A DNA stretch of 64,000 nucleotides from contig JABSOZ010000006.1 in the NCBI GenBank assembly GCA_013215295.1, positions 186,001 to 250,000 of the forward strand, in the 5' to 3' direction. Source of the stretch: Colwellia sp. Its GTDB lineage: Bacteria; Pseudomonadota; Gammaproteobacteria; Enterobacterales; Alteromonadaceae. Positions 56,203 to 64,000 of this stretch are shown one piece after another (within the stretch, counting starts at the first letter, position 1; each line of letters begins with the position of its first letter). A program made the translations under genes and the position numbers. A model generated the notes under the pieces. It was not told where the DNA came from and made no database searches. It saw only the letters and a list, made by a program, of their open reading frames with translations.

Positions 56203-57474
56203 ATGAAGTGTCATAAAAATTATAAAATGATCCCAATGTTTGTTGCGTTACTTGGCACTCTGTTTTCACAGGGTTGTGCTCATCACTCTTCAGAGAATAT
56301 TGATAAATCTTCCTTAAGGTTTTATGGAACACCCGCTAATAATGGTGATGATTTTATGCACGAGCAAGCGCCTAATACATTCTTTTCTGATGGCTTAAAT
56401 TGCAGCAAATTTCAAAGTATGGGTGCAGCATTAAATTATAGAACTGACAAACCATTAAATTTAAATGCAAACAACATGAAAGCTTCAGCAGAGAATGATC
56501 CTATTTTGGCTCAAGGACTGTTATTAAGTCCCGGTGACTTAGTAGAAGTAATCATTGAAGATGGTGAAGGCTTTAATGGCCGCTATATTGTTGACAACGC
56601 GGGTTATGTAAAACTCCCCATCATTGGTGGAATAGAAGCAGGTGGAGCAACAACGGCTAAATTAGAAACTAAAATTGAATTAGCCCTTGTTAAAGCCGAA
56701 ATTTTTCAACCTTCCAACTCCAGTGTAACGATTCACGTATTGAATTGGTCGCCCATTGAAGTGTCTGTTGCCGGTGCCGTATTTCAACCTGGTACTGTAT
56801 TCATTAATAAAAAACCGGCCGGGATCCAAAATTCGGAACATTTGAATGCTTTTGGTGATTATTCAACAACTCGATTATTATCTGAAGCCATCAGAGCGGC
56901 ATCGGGCATTAGACCTGATGCAAAATTAGACCAAATAATTTTATTACGTAAAGGCTGGCAAGTACAGATAGACATGACAGGCATGTTATCTGGAAATTTA
57001 GTCACCGATTACCCACTTGTTGCAGGCGACCGTGTAATAGTTCCAAGTACCGGTTGCTTTCAAGAGCACTTAGTAAGACCTAGTTTGATTACACCTAAAG
57101 GTTTTCGTGTATTTATGTCAAATTTGATAGATTCAGCAGGCGATAATTCTAGCGCTGCCGTTGGACGGTTTTCTACCAACTTACCCTACGGAACACGTTT
57201 ACTTCAAGCGGCAGTATCAGCAAATTGTGTCGGCGGTAAAGACTGGACAAATGCACCAAGACGCGTTGTGCTTGCCAGTAGAAATCCGATTACTGGTGAC
57301 ACACAAGTTATTGAACGTTCTGTTGAAGAGCTGATGACTATGCCCAATAAAGGAAATATTAACCCCTATTTGATGCCTAATGATGCTATTGCATGTTACG
57401 ACTCAGATATTACTAACTATCGTGATATTGCAAAAACAATTGCTGACCTTATTATTCCATTTAAATTGTTATAG
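56203..57474 (+). CDS. Polysaccharide export outer-membrane lipoprotein (Wza-like)
   Basis: I use the ATG at 56203 (GGAG at 56193); an upstream GTG falls within the ribosome site. The 423-residue product has a lipoprotein signal ending FSQGC (Cys25). A poly_export domain begins LLSPGDLVEVIIEDGEGFNGRY, and SLBB-like repeats follow (VSVAGAVFQPGTVFI; LVAGDRVIVPSTGCF). It forms the outer-membrane pore for the polymer. The Wzz-like gene follows 7 bp later. Confidence 0.9.
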   Translation: MKCHKNYKMIPMFVALLGTLFSQGCAHHSSENIDKSSLRFYGTPANNGDDFMHEQAPNTFFSDGLNCSKFQSMGAALNYRTDKPLNLNANNMKASAENDPILAQGLLLSPGDLVEVIIEDGEGFNGRYIVDNAGYVKLPIIGGIEAGGATTAKLETKIELALVKAEIFQPSNSSVTIHVLNWSPIEVSVAGAVFQPGTVFINKKPAGIQNSEHLNAFGDYSTTRLLSEAIRAASGIRPDAKLDQIILLRKGWQVQIDMTGMLSGNLVTDYPLVAGDRVIVPSTGCFQEHLVRPSLITPKGFRVFMSNLIDSAGDNSSAAVGRFSTNLPYGTRLLQAAVSANCVGGKDWTNAPRRVVLASRNPITGDTQVIERSVEELMTMPNKGNINPYLMPNDAIACYDSDITNYRDIAKTIADLIIPFKLL

Positions 57475-57481
57475 GTGATTT

Positions 57482-58873
57482 ATGAAATACCCTATTGTAA
57501 CGTTATCGAAATATGGTCTATTTAGAGCAAAAATATACGCTGTTTTAAAGCGCCCATATTTGGTTGTCGCCTTAGCTTCTTATTTAATTGTTGCCTTGCT
57601 AATCATAATCTACCTAAACAAGGCTCCTTCCTTTACCAGTGACATGGAAATGGTATTACCCGGAACAGGTACTAGTAACAGTGTGTCATTGGATAATGTC
57701 GGACAAATAGTTTCACAAACGAGCGCGCCTTTTTCTGCGGGTGGCTTTAACCCTCGGGTTAATTATAAAGAAATGTTATCTAGTCGTAGTGTAAGATCTC
57801 GGGCTGCAAAAAAACTGCAGCTTTCACTTGAGGAATTGGGTAAACCTAGAATTAAACTCACAGAGCAGACTTCAATTATCTCCTTATCTATGAATGCTAA
57901 TAATCAAGGCGTAGCTCAAGCAAAGACTTTGGCCTTATATGAAGCCCTACAGGATGAACTGAGCAATCTAAGAGCTGACGAAGTGTTACGCCGTGACAAA
58001 AGCATTAACCACGTACTTGATCAATATCGAGTAAGAATGAACATAACACGAAATGCCATTGTTGACTTTCAGCAGCGCTCTATTGTCGTTTCAACTGAAC
58101 AAATGGATCAATTGGTGAGAACGCTTTCTGGGGTAAAAGAAAAACAACTTTATGTAAATGCTGAAGCTAAACAATTACAAGAATATATTTATCAGTTGAG
58201 TGAAGAACTAGGTGTTTCTCCTAAACTAGCAGGTCAAGCTTTTACGCTTCAATCAGATGTTGAATTTAGAGCGTATATCACTGAGTTAAAGGAAAGTATT
58301 ACCCAACTCACTGAATACAGTTCTCGTTGGGGTGTTAACCACCCAAAAGTTAAAGCCCAACAAAAAAGATTAAACTTTACGCGTATTGCAATTAACGAGA
58401 GAAGCAGGGAAATGTATGGGGTAAACTCAAGTGAAATATTCAATTCATTGAACTTGGATTTGAATCCGAAACGTTCTGAATTATTCGCTGACTTAATTGA
58501 CGCTTATGCAAAACAAAAAGGTCAAGATTCAATGTACCGTGAGCTAGGACGTTCAATTGAACATTTGAGCGACCAATTGAAAATTTACTCACGAGAAATA
58601 GTTGAGTTAGAACGTCTACAAAGAGAATTTAACATGGCTGAGGCTATTTTTATCTCGGCAGCAGCAAGACTTGAAGCAAGTAAAGCAGATATTTTCGCCT
58701 CTTATCCGGTATTACAAATGTTAACAACACCGTCGTATCCAACGAAACAAACTAGTCCTAAAAAGGTCATTGCCTTTATTGGAGCAATAGCCGGCTTTAT
58801 ATTGATCACAATTGGCTTAATCATTTTATCGCAGCGTAATAAGTTAATCCGTGTTTTATTAAAGAAAAGCTAG
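57482..58873 (+). CDS. Chain-length/co-polymerase protein (Wzz/GumC type, no kinase domain)
   Basis: A 463-residue inner-membrane protein with transmembrane helices near residues 28-47 and 428-450, and a long periplasmic coiled coil between them. A GNVR-like segment (LERLQREFNMAEAIFISAAAR) and the PSYPTKQTSPKK proline-rich stretch before the second helix are typical. It has no cytosolic tyrosine-kinase domain, and no separate kinase gene is near. It sets polymer length and connects to the Wza pore. Confidence 0.87.
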   Translation: MKYPIVTLSKYGLFRAKIYAVLKRPYLVVALASYLIVALLIIIYLNKAPSFTSDMEMVLPGTGTSNSVSLDNVGQIVSQTSAPFSAGGFNPRVNYKEMLSSRSVRSRAAKKLQLSLEELGKPRIKLTEQTSIISLSMNANNQGVAQAKTLALYEALQDELSNLRADEVLRRDKSINHVLDQYRVRMNITRNAIVDFQQRSIVVSTEQMDQLVRTLSGVKEKQLYVNAEAKQLQEYIYQLSEELGVSPKLAGQAFTLQSDVEFRAYITELKESITQLTEYSSRWGVNHPKVKAQQKRLNFTRIAINERSREMYGVNSSEIFNSLNLDLNPKRSELFADLIDAYAKQKGQDSMYRELGRSIEHLSDQLKIYSREIVELERLQREFNMAEAIFISAAARLEASKADIFASYPVLQMLTTPSYPTKQTSPKKVIAFIGAIAGFILITIGLIILSQRNKLIRVLLKKS

Positions 58874-59114
58874 TTTACTTGCTTAGATGTTATAGATAAA
58901 TATTGATCAATCCGCGATGCTTATATTAACCGTTGGCTTTATGTTGGCGTATTAAGTTTCAAGTTGTGAGATTAAGAAACTTTAATAATGAAGTTAATAC
59001 TTAATGCTGAATTTTTACGATTCATTATTATCCCGCTTATTTTAATCATTTATGTTGTAATCTGCTTTTTATTAGATTTATTTTTAAAAATTGTAAAAAG
59101 CTTTAAAAATTATT

Positions 59115-59154
59115 GAATTGCAAAATGAGAATCCAATTTGCTACTTTGCAATTC
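59115..59154. promoter_or_regulatory. Enhancer-like motif, copy 3, in an inverted repeat
   Basis: TTGCAAAATGAGAA (59118-59131) reads TTCTCATTTTGCAA on the other strand, a full match to the SypG enhancer pattern TTCTCANNNTGCDW as I recall it. gaattgcaaa (59115-59124) pairs with tttgcaattc (59145-59154). It is about 110 bp upstream of the promoter at 59236. Confidence 0.7.
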
Positions 59155-59235
59155 ATGCAATCCCCCTCCCTTCAAATAAAAACGCACACGCAATTAATTC
59201 ATTTATTATCAATCAATTAGGGTAAATTCAATTAT

Positions 59236-59251
59236 TGGCACAATTTAAGCT
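59236..59251 (+). promoter_or_regulatory. Sigma-54-type promoter of the Wzy unit
   Basis: TGGCACAATTTAAGCT has GG at 59237-59238 and GC at 59249-59250 with a ten-base gap, and a full TGGCAC. It is closely similar to the promoter at 53871. Transcription would start near 59262. Confidence 0.75.
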
Positions 59252-59323
59252 TTATGTATATTAATGGCAATATTTTACTGACCGAAATTGCACATGCTTT
59301 AACGAATAATTGTTTGAGTTAAA

Positions 59324-60622
59324 GTGATTTATTCATATTTGGATTATTTAATTATGCATTCAACACACCCAGTTCGGAATTATACAGAAGAAAAATTGGT
59401 CTGGTTCGGCTTAACGTTAACCTACCCTTTATTTTTTTTGGGTGGTTTATATATCATGGGTTCGTTAATAGGTTGGATGATTTTCTTCGTTGTTATATTA
59501 CGTTGGTATGTGAACGGAAAAGACAAAAATTCAGTCATCCCTGTAATAGTATGGTTATGGATAATTGGCGGTTTGTTCATGTTATTAGCTTTACTGATTG
59601 CCCATTCGAATTGGGATTTAGGTTTGGCAAAAACGATTAAGTCTTCTATTGGCTGGGCAAAAGGTTGGGCGTTAATGCCGTTATTTTTATTTATTGGTGC
59701 ATTTGTCGATATTAAACCGCAATTAATCGTTAGAGCCGTAAGTATTGTTTCATTCCACACGTTAATTTTTGCCGTTGTGAGTATTGTTCTTTATCTGGGA
59801 GGTATACCCGGCGATTTATTTATTTCACCTCTACAAGTCATCGGTGGACCGGGTGAAAGTTTCTTTACCGTCAGTTTATATGGCTTAAATCCTGAAACAG
59901 GTGCAGGTCGGTGGAGATTCTTTACTCCTTGGGCACCAGCCGCTGGATTTATGGCCTGCATATTTCTAATTTTTACGAGTCAAGATAAAAATGTTTTTTG
60001 GAGAAATACTGGGGTGTTAGGGAGCTTTTTCATGTGTTTACTGTCTCAGTCAAGAGTGGGCTGGGCTATATATATCGCTTTAATGCCGCTATGTTTTTTA
60101 AGTCAATATTTTCAGAATCCCATTTGGTTAATCTTCTTTGGCGTAGCAATTTCTGCAATATTACTTCTCGGTGAACCTGTATTTCATTCGCTCAACAACA
60201 GTTACGAAGATATAAAGGCATCAAGACCTGATTCAACACGAGTACGCAATACTTTAGAAGTTTTGGCTCTGCAACGCTGGGAAACAGAAGCACCTATTTG
60301 GGGGCACGGCATAGTAGAGAAAGGCCCGAAAGTAGTAGAAGGTATGCCCATAGGCTCTCACCACAGTTGGTACGGATTATTATTTGTAAAAGGTATTGTA
60401 GGACTTTTAGCCCTAGCCATACCGCTAACCTTTACTTGTCTTTACCTATTTTTGAATTGCCTAAAAAGCCAAATTTGTTTTACCGCAGCATTAATGGCAA
60501 TTGTTATTATCTGTTACTCATTTTTTGAAAATCTAGAGATTTTAAGCTTTATTTATTGGCCAGCACTTTTATGGATAGGCATTGCCCTTAACCCACTAAA
60601 ATCAGGAGAAATATATGTTTAA
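59324..60622 (+). CDS. O-antigen ligase/polymerase family protein (Wzy-like)
   Basis: A 432-residue membrane protein with about ten helices. The Wzy_C-type periplasmic loop is recognisable: SRPDSTRVRNTLEVLALQRW-like sequence, IWGHGIVEKG and GSHHSWYGLLFVKGIVGLLA. It should polymerise lipid-linked repeats. The GTG at 59324 gives this length; an ATG at 59354 (MHSTHPVRNY) is an equally possible start. It is the first gene of a three-gene overlapping unit with a pyruvyltransferase and a glycosyltransferase. Confidence 0.85.
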   Translation: MIYSYLDYLIMHSTHPVRNYTEEKLVWFGLTLTYPLFFLGGLYIMGSLIGWMIFFVVILRWYVNGKDKNSVIPVIVWLWIIGGLFMLLALLIAHSNWDLGLAKTIKSSIGWAKGWALMPLFLFIGAFVDIKPQLIVRAVSIVSFHTLIFAVVSIVLYLGGIPGDLFISPLQVIGGPGESFFTVSLYGLNPETGAGRWRFFTPWAPAAGFMACIFLIFTSQDKNVFWRNTGVLGSFFMCLLSQSRVGWAIYIALMPLCFLSQYFQNPIWLIFFGVAISAILLLGEPVFHSLNNSYEDIKASRPDSTRVRNTLEVLALQRWETEAPIWGHGIVEKGPKVVEGMPIGSHHSWYGLLFVKGIVGLLALAIPLTFTCLYLFLNCLKSQICFTAALMAIVIICYSFFENLEILSFIYWPALLWIGIALNPLKSGEIYV

Positions 60623-61757
60623 AAAATACGATGCTTATTTAGTAGGCTATTACGGCATGCGAAATAGTGGTGATGATGCGCTTATGTATGCTACTGCATG
60701 GGGGGCTAAACACCTTGTGGGATGTGGAAACTCTATAGTAGGTTTGTATGGTGATCACAACAGAGAAACACATAGTAATCACAAAATCGCTTTAAAATTT
60801 GACCAACAATTCCCAGGTCAAAACAGATTATTGCATTATAAAACAGCTCTACAATGTAAACGCATTATATTTGGTGGTGGTTCGGTTTTACATAGTGAAA
60901 CTGACATTAATCTTAAAAGGCAGTTAATGTTTTTGTCAAATCCGAAAAAAAGTTTAGCTGTAGGCGTTGGCATTGGTCCATTTAATTCATATGGTGCAGA
61001 AAAATCTTGTGCAAAATTTTTAAATGAATGTGGTTATGTTGGTGTAAGAGATAGCGAAAGTTTTGAGATAGCTAAAAGAATTGCACCAAACGCTAACGTT
61101 AAAAAAACCTTCGATTTAGCCCCCTTATTACTTTGTTCGAAAAAATATACACCAAAAAAAGTGGCACGAAAAGGCATTGCACTATCGTTATGCTCTGTCG
61201 CAATTGATGCGATGGGTAAAACAGATAAGTTAGCTGAATTTCATCGATTTGAAAAATTTACAGAATTGATTACGCAGCTATATGTAAAAACAGGTGAACC
61301 TATAACCTTAATAGAATTTAACGGACATAGTTCGTTGGGTGATTGGCAAATCAACAATAATATTATTAGAAAGTTAAGTAATACCGTACCTATCACGATT
61401 GAAAAGTATGAAGCTAATCCTATAAAATTACTGGAAAACCTTGCAAGTTATCGCGTAATTATAAGCATGCGTTTACACGGTTCTATTCTAGGGTATTTAG
61501 CAAAAACACCAGTTTTATCAGTTAACTACCATAGTAAGTGTGAAGGTTGGTGTCAAGAAATAGGTATGCCATATGGCTATCAAATAGATTTATTTAACCT
61601 CAATATTGAAAAGATTGTTTCGGAAATAGTAAAAGGTTTATCAACAAATTTCAAATCACCAACTTTATCGGTTAATACCGCACTAAAAAATTCTTTAGCT
61701 AATTGGAGTATTCAAAATGAACAATATAAAATTTACCGTAATTATTCCGCTATTTAA
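60615..61757 (+). CDS. Polysaccharide pyruvyl transferase family protein
   Basis: A 380-residue protein of the CsaB/WcaK type, which adds pyruvate ketals to sugars of exopolysaccharides. The family blocks YLVGYYGMRNSGDDALMYAT, RIIFGGGSVLHSET, GVGIGPFNSYGAEK and ISMRLHGSILGYLAKTPVLS are present. It overlaps the Wzy gene by 8 bp and the next glycosyltransferase by 41 bp. Pyruvate groups would make the polymer acidic. Confidence 0.9.
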   Translation: MFKKYDAYLVGYYGMRNSGDDALMYATAWGAKHLVGCGNSIVGLYGDHNRETHSNHKIALKFDQQFPGQNRLLHYKTALQCKRIIFGGGSVLHSETDINLKRQLMFLSNPKKSLAVGVGIGPFNSYGAEKSCAKFLNECGYVGVRDSESFEIAKRIAPNANVKKTFDLAPLLLCSKKYTPKKVARKGIALSLCSVAIDAMGKTDKLAEFHRFEKFTELITQLYVKTGEPITLIEFNGHSSLGDWQINNNIIRKLSNTVPITIEKYEANPIKLLENLASYRVIISMRLHGSILGYLAKTPVLSVNYHSKCEGWCQEIGMPYGYQIDLFNLNIEKIVSEIVKGLSTNFKSPTLSVNTALKNSLANWSIQNEQYKIYRNYSAI

Positions 61758-62661
61758 TAAAGCTGAACATATTTTAAGAACACTAAAAAGTGTTGAGTGG
61801 CAGAAATACCCTGCCGCTGAAATCATAGTTATTGATGATGGTTCAACAGATGATGGAGCACTGATTGTTAAAAAGGCCAACTTGAAGAATGTCAGATTAA
61901 TACACCAAGCAAACCAGGGGGTATCTGCAGCTCGTAATAATGGCGTAGCGTTAGCAAGTCATGAATACATCGCTTTTTTGGATGCAGATGACCAGTGGTT
62001 ACCTTTATTTTTAGATGAAGTTGTTCGATTAATTATTAAGTTTCCTCAAGCAAAGTTTTTTGGTACAAGTTACCAAATTGTTGAGTCTGAAAATACCTTT
62101 TTAGATGCAAATATTAGCCTTAAAAACGTGAATCCTAAGGGGGTAATATTGGATGACTATTTTCAAATAGCTTCACAAGGCGATTTACCCTTTACCATGT
62201 CATCTATGGTGATTCAGCAGTCGTTATTTAATTCAATTGGCGGATTTCCTCTTGGTGAACCTATAGGTGAAGATCAAGACTTATTCTGCCGAGTTGCCTT
62301 GAATACAAATATTGCTTATTCACCAAATATCCATTCGCTTTATCATAAAGATGCGCAAAATCAAGTAAGTAAAAACAACATACCGTCAACAGAATGTGGT
62401 TTTAGTATTCGCATAACAAAGGAAGCACGTAAAAAGCCAAAAATGAAAAATGTTGATAATATGCTAAAATATAGCGCTACACATTTATGTCATCTCGCAA
62501 AACTGAATATTGGAGACGGACATTATTCACAAGCAAGAGAACTATTGTCAGATCCACGCTGTAAATTGAAACCTAAACATTTAGTAGGACTCTACGGACT
62601 TTCATGGATAAAACAGACGGAGCAATGGTTAATCAGTATATTTCGTTATTCACGGATTTAA
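61717..62661 (+). CDS. Glycosyltransferase family 2
   Basis: A 314-residue GT-A-fold transferase. FTVIIPLFNKAEHILRTLKS, IDDGSTDDGA, GVSAARNNGVALA and the metal-binding AFLDADDQW are all in place, and GEDQDLFCRVAL carries the ED catalytic pair. Its first 41 bp overlap the pyruvyltransferase gene, so it is translated as part of the same unit. It is the last gene of the rightward exopolysaccharide set and is followed by a strong hairpin. Confidence 0.9.
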   Translation: MNNIKFTVIIPLFNKAEHILRTLKSVEWQKYPAAEIIVIDDGSTDDGALIVKKANLKNVRLIHQANQGVSAARNNGVALASHEYIAFLDADDQWLPLFLDEVVRLIIKFPQAKFFGTSYQIVESENTFLDANISLKNVNPKGVILDDYFQIASQGDLPFTMSSMVIQQSLFNSIGGFPLGEPIGEDQDLFCRVALNTNIAYSPNIHSLYHKDAQNQVSKNNIPSTECGFSIRITKEARKKPKMKNVDNMLKYSATHLCHLAKLNIGDGHYSQARELLSDPRCKLKPKHLVGLYGLSWIKQTEQWLISIFRYSRI

Positions 62662-62666
62662 CGTTT

Positions 62667-62710
62667 ATAAAACCTCAAGAAAGCAAAGAATTCTTTTCTT
62701 GAGGTTTTAT
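62667..62710 (+). terminator. Terminator of the exopolysaccharide locus
   Basis: ataaaacctcaagaaa (62667-62682) and tttcttgaggttttat (62695-62710) form a perfect 16-bp stem 5 bp after the glycosyltransferase stop, with T-rich sequence within and behind the right arm. Confidence 0.85.
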
Positions 62711-62887
62711 AATCTTGTGATGAAATTTAAGGGTAAAGTCTCTCGTCGTTATTTCTGAGACCTTTGCATACATTTTCAAATTTAATACCACCTCGTTGTA
62801 TAACAATTGCGATCAGTAATTGATATTGTTAATTTAATAGTCGACAATCCCCTATCAATTAACACTATTTTTAGACGTTGAATATTC

Positions 62888-63796
62888 ATGGCCAGAAGCT
62901 TACCTCCTTTACATTTGCTACAGCTCTTCGAAGCTGCTGGGCGTCATTCAAGTTTCAAAAAAGCTGCTGAAGAACTATTTCTGACACCGTCAGCCATTAG
63001 TCATCAAATAAAATCGCTAGAAAAAAACCTCGATATAGTCTTGTTCAAGCGCGTAACTCGTGGGGTGAAACTGACACCTGCAGGTGAGAAATATATTTCA
63101 ACCGTACAAGAAATATTTCATTTACTGGACCATGGTACATCAGCGCTTAAAAGAGAATTTTCGACACAAGCCCAGTCAACATTACTTAGAATATCAACAT
63201 TCCCTACTATCGCTAGCAATATTATTATTCCCAATTTAGAATTATTTCAGCAAAAATTTCCATCTGTAGAACTCAGAATAGAAACATCGATGGAGTTAAT
63301 TGACCTGCGCTACGATGATTTCGACTTAGCGTTGAGGCTTGGTGATGGCAACTACCCTGGGGTGATATCTGAGAAATTATTTGACTTACAAGTCACTCCT
63401 TTGTGTTCGCCAGAATTTGCTGATAAACACAACCTAATGAATGTTGATCAAACTCTTTCGGTGCCATTAATTCAACACGCAAATATGAAAAATAGCTGGT
63501 TACATTGGTGCGATGCAGTGGGCATTGATTATGTTGAGTCAAAGTCGAGCCTAAGTCTTGGCTCTTATGATGCTGTAATACAGGCCGCCCAGCAAGGGTT
63601 AGGTTTGGCATTGGGCGCTATTCCCCTAGAAAACATGGCGTTAAAAAATGGATTACTGGTTCAGCCATTCAAAGAAAAATTTCACTTTATACCTAAATGT
63701 TATGCCGTTTATCATCCAAGAGATAAAGAGCGCAATGACATTTCTTCATTTATTGACTGGTTTAAACAATTAGTCGAGACAAGTATAAGTGAATAA
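62888..63796 (+). CDS. LysR family transcriptional regulator (GcvA-like)
   Basis: A 302-residue LysR regulator of the GcvA subgroup. It begins ARSLPPLHLLQLFEAAGRHS, with helix-turn-helix SFKKAAEELFLTPSAISHQI and the effector-domain block DLALRLGDGNYPGVISEKLF. It is rightward, separated from the exopolysaccharide unit by a terminator, and followed by the start of a membrane-protein gene. Its target lies probably outside this window. Confidence 0.9.
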   Translation: MARSLPPLHLLQLFEAAGRHSSFKKAAEELFLTPSAISHQIKSLEKNLDIVLFKRVTRGVKLTPAGEKYISTVQEIFHLLDHGTSALKREFSTQAQSTLLRISTFPTIASNIIIPNLELFQQKFPSVELRIETSMELIDLRYDDFDLALRLGDGNYPGVISEKLFDLQVTPLCSPEFADKHNLMNVDQTLSVPLIQHANMKNSWLHWCDAVGIDYVESKSSLSLGSYDAVIQAAQQGLGLALGAIPLENMALKNGLLVQPFKEKFHFIPKCYAVYHPRDKERNDISSFIDWFKQLVETSISE

Positions 63797-63882
63797 TATT
63801 CACCCATGACGTCAATATTATACGTTTGCCGGAGGCAATAGGTCGCAATATAGTAGTAATTCAAACCACTAAGGGGATTACT

Positions 63883-64000
63883 ATGAATCTTTACATCATT
63901 GTTTATAACTTCATTCGTATATTAAGTATTCTCTCAATTTTTATTATATTAAGTCTTGGCTTTATTCTGCCTATCTCACTTATTCACGGATTAGTGATCA
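63883..64000 (+). CDS. Start of a membrane-protein gene, cut by the window edge
   Basis: An ATG with a good ribosome site (aagggg at 63871-63876) opens a frame that stays open for 39 codons to the window end. The residues (NLYIIVYNFIRILSILSIFI, then LGFILPISLIHGLV) form one or two hydrophobic helices. Too little is present to name it. Confidence 0.55.
   Translation, partial: MNLYIIVYNFIRILSILSIFIILSLGFILPISLIHGLVI

Larger units (their letters stand above)
58874..59323. other. 450-bp gap before the Wzy unit
   Basis: The left part (58874-59114) holds no gene with a ribosome site. The right part holds the enhancer-like repeat and sigma-54-type promoter described separately. Confidence 0.5.

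Noticed and set aside
59422-59760. 112-codon minus-strand frame
   Set aside because: It is a mirror of membrane helices in the Wzy-like gene and has no start signal.
44301-62710. Whole exopolysaccharide locus as a mobile island
   Set aside because: No integrase, tRNA, flanking repeats or transposase was seen, and I could not compute base composition to test for transfer.

Overview
The window reads as chromosome of a marine, AT-rich gammaproteobacterium of the Colwellia/Thalassotalea type (Alteromonadales). The basis is the gene content (FadH, TonB receptor, many LysR regulators, acyl-CoA enzymes, an H-NOX unit and a Wza/Wzz/Wzy polysaccharide cluster) and the general look of the proteins. 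No similarity search was possible. I see no rRNA, tRNA, CRISPR array, insertion sequence or prophage.

Layout. (1) 1-12.1 kb: a leftward catabolic operon (phosphotransferase, acyl-CoA dehydrogenase, old-yellow-enzyme reductase, SDR, histidine phosphatase), a leftward TonB receptor and a divergent LysR regulator, then a rightward SDR and a saccharopine-dehydrogenase-like reductase. A 49-bp element occurs both upstream of the operon and in the receptor/LysR divergent region, which suggests one regulon. (2) 12.2-24 kb: glycerol kinase, outer-membrane proteins including phospholipase A, a DUF3313 lipoprotein, the yiaV/yiaW pair, a LysR regulator, 2,4-dienoyl-CoA reductase and an exported methyltransferase. 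(3) 24-38.4 kb: a CadC-like membrane regulator, a periplasmic metallo-beta-lactamase-fold enzyme, a TetR/FAD-oxidoreductase/DUF2855 unit with twin operators, a GFA protein with LysR, and a pirin/YqjG/DoxX operon facing a YhaJ-like LysR across a 19-bp palindrome.

(4) 38.6-44 kb: a complete Mla-type phospholipid ABC transporter (MlaF, E, D, C) in one tight leftward operon with an RsbW-like kinase and an RsbV-like STAS protein at the front and an RsbU-like PP2C phosphatase at the end. A second STAS gene converges on it. This looks like lipid transport governed by a Ser-phosphorylation partner switch.

(5) 44.3-62.7 kb: an exopolysaccharide locus. It holds a flippase and glycosyltransferases, a sigma-54 response regulator (EBP), a divergent H-NOX nitric-oxide-sensing unit (degenerate HD-GYP response regulator, H-NOX, histidine kinase), then four rightward transcription units (glycosyltransferase; WecG-type plus sugar transferase; Wza/Wzz; Wzy/pyruvyltransferase/glycosyltransferase). 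Each of these four units is preceded by a GG-N10-GC sigma-54-type promoter, and about 95-115 bp further upstream lies a copy of a TTGCAAAATGRRRA motif. Read on the other strand this resembles the SypG enhancer of Vibrio fischeri. I infer a circuit from NO (H-NOX) to kinase to response regulators to sigma-54-driven exopolysaccharide. (6) A LysR gene and the start of a membrane-protein gene close the window.

Three gene remnants were found: an antibiotic-biosynthesis-monooxygenase-like pseudogene (9686-9888), the C-terminal end of a winged-helix regulator (23378-23506) and a possible TetR tail (27948-28142).
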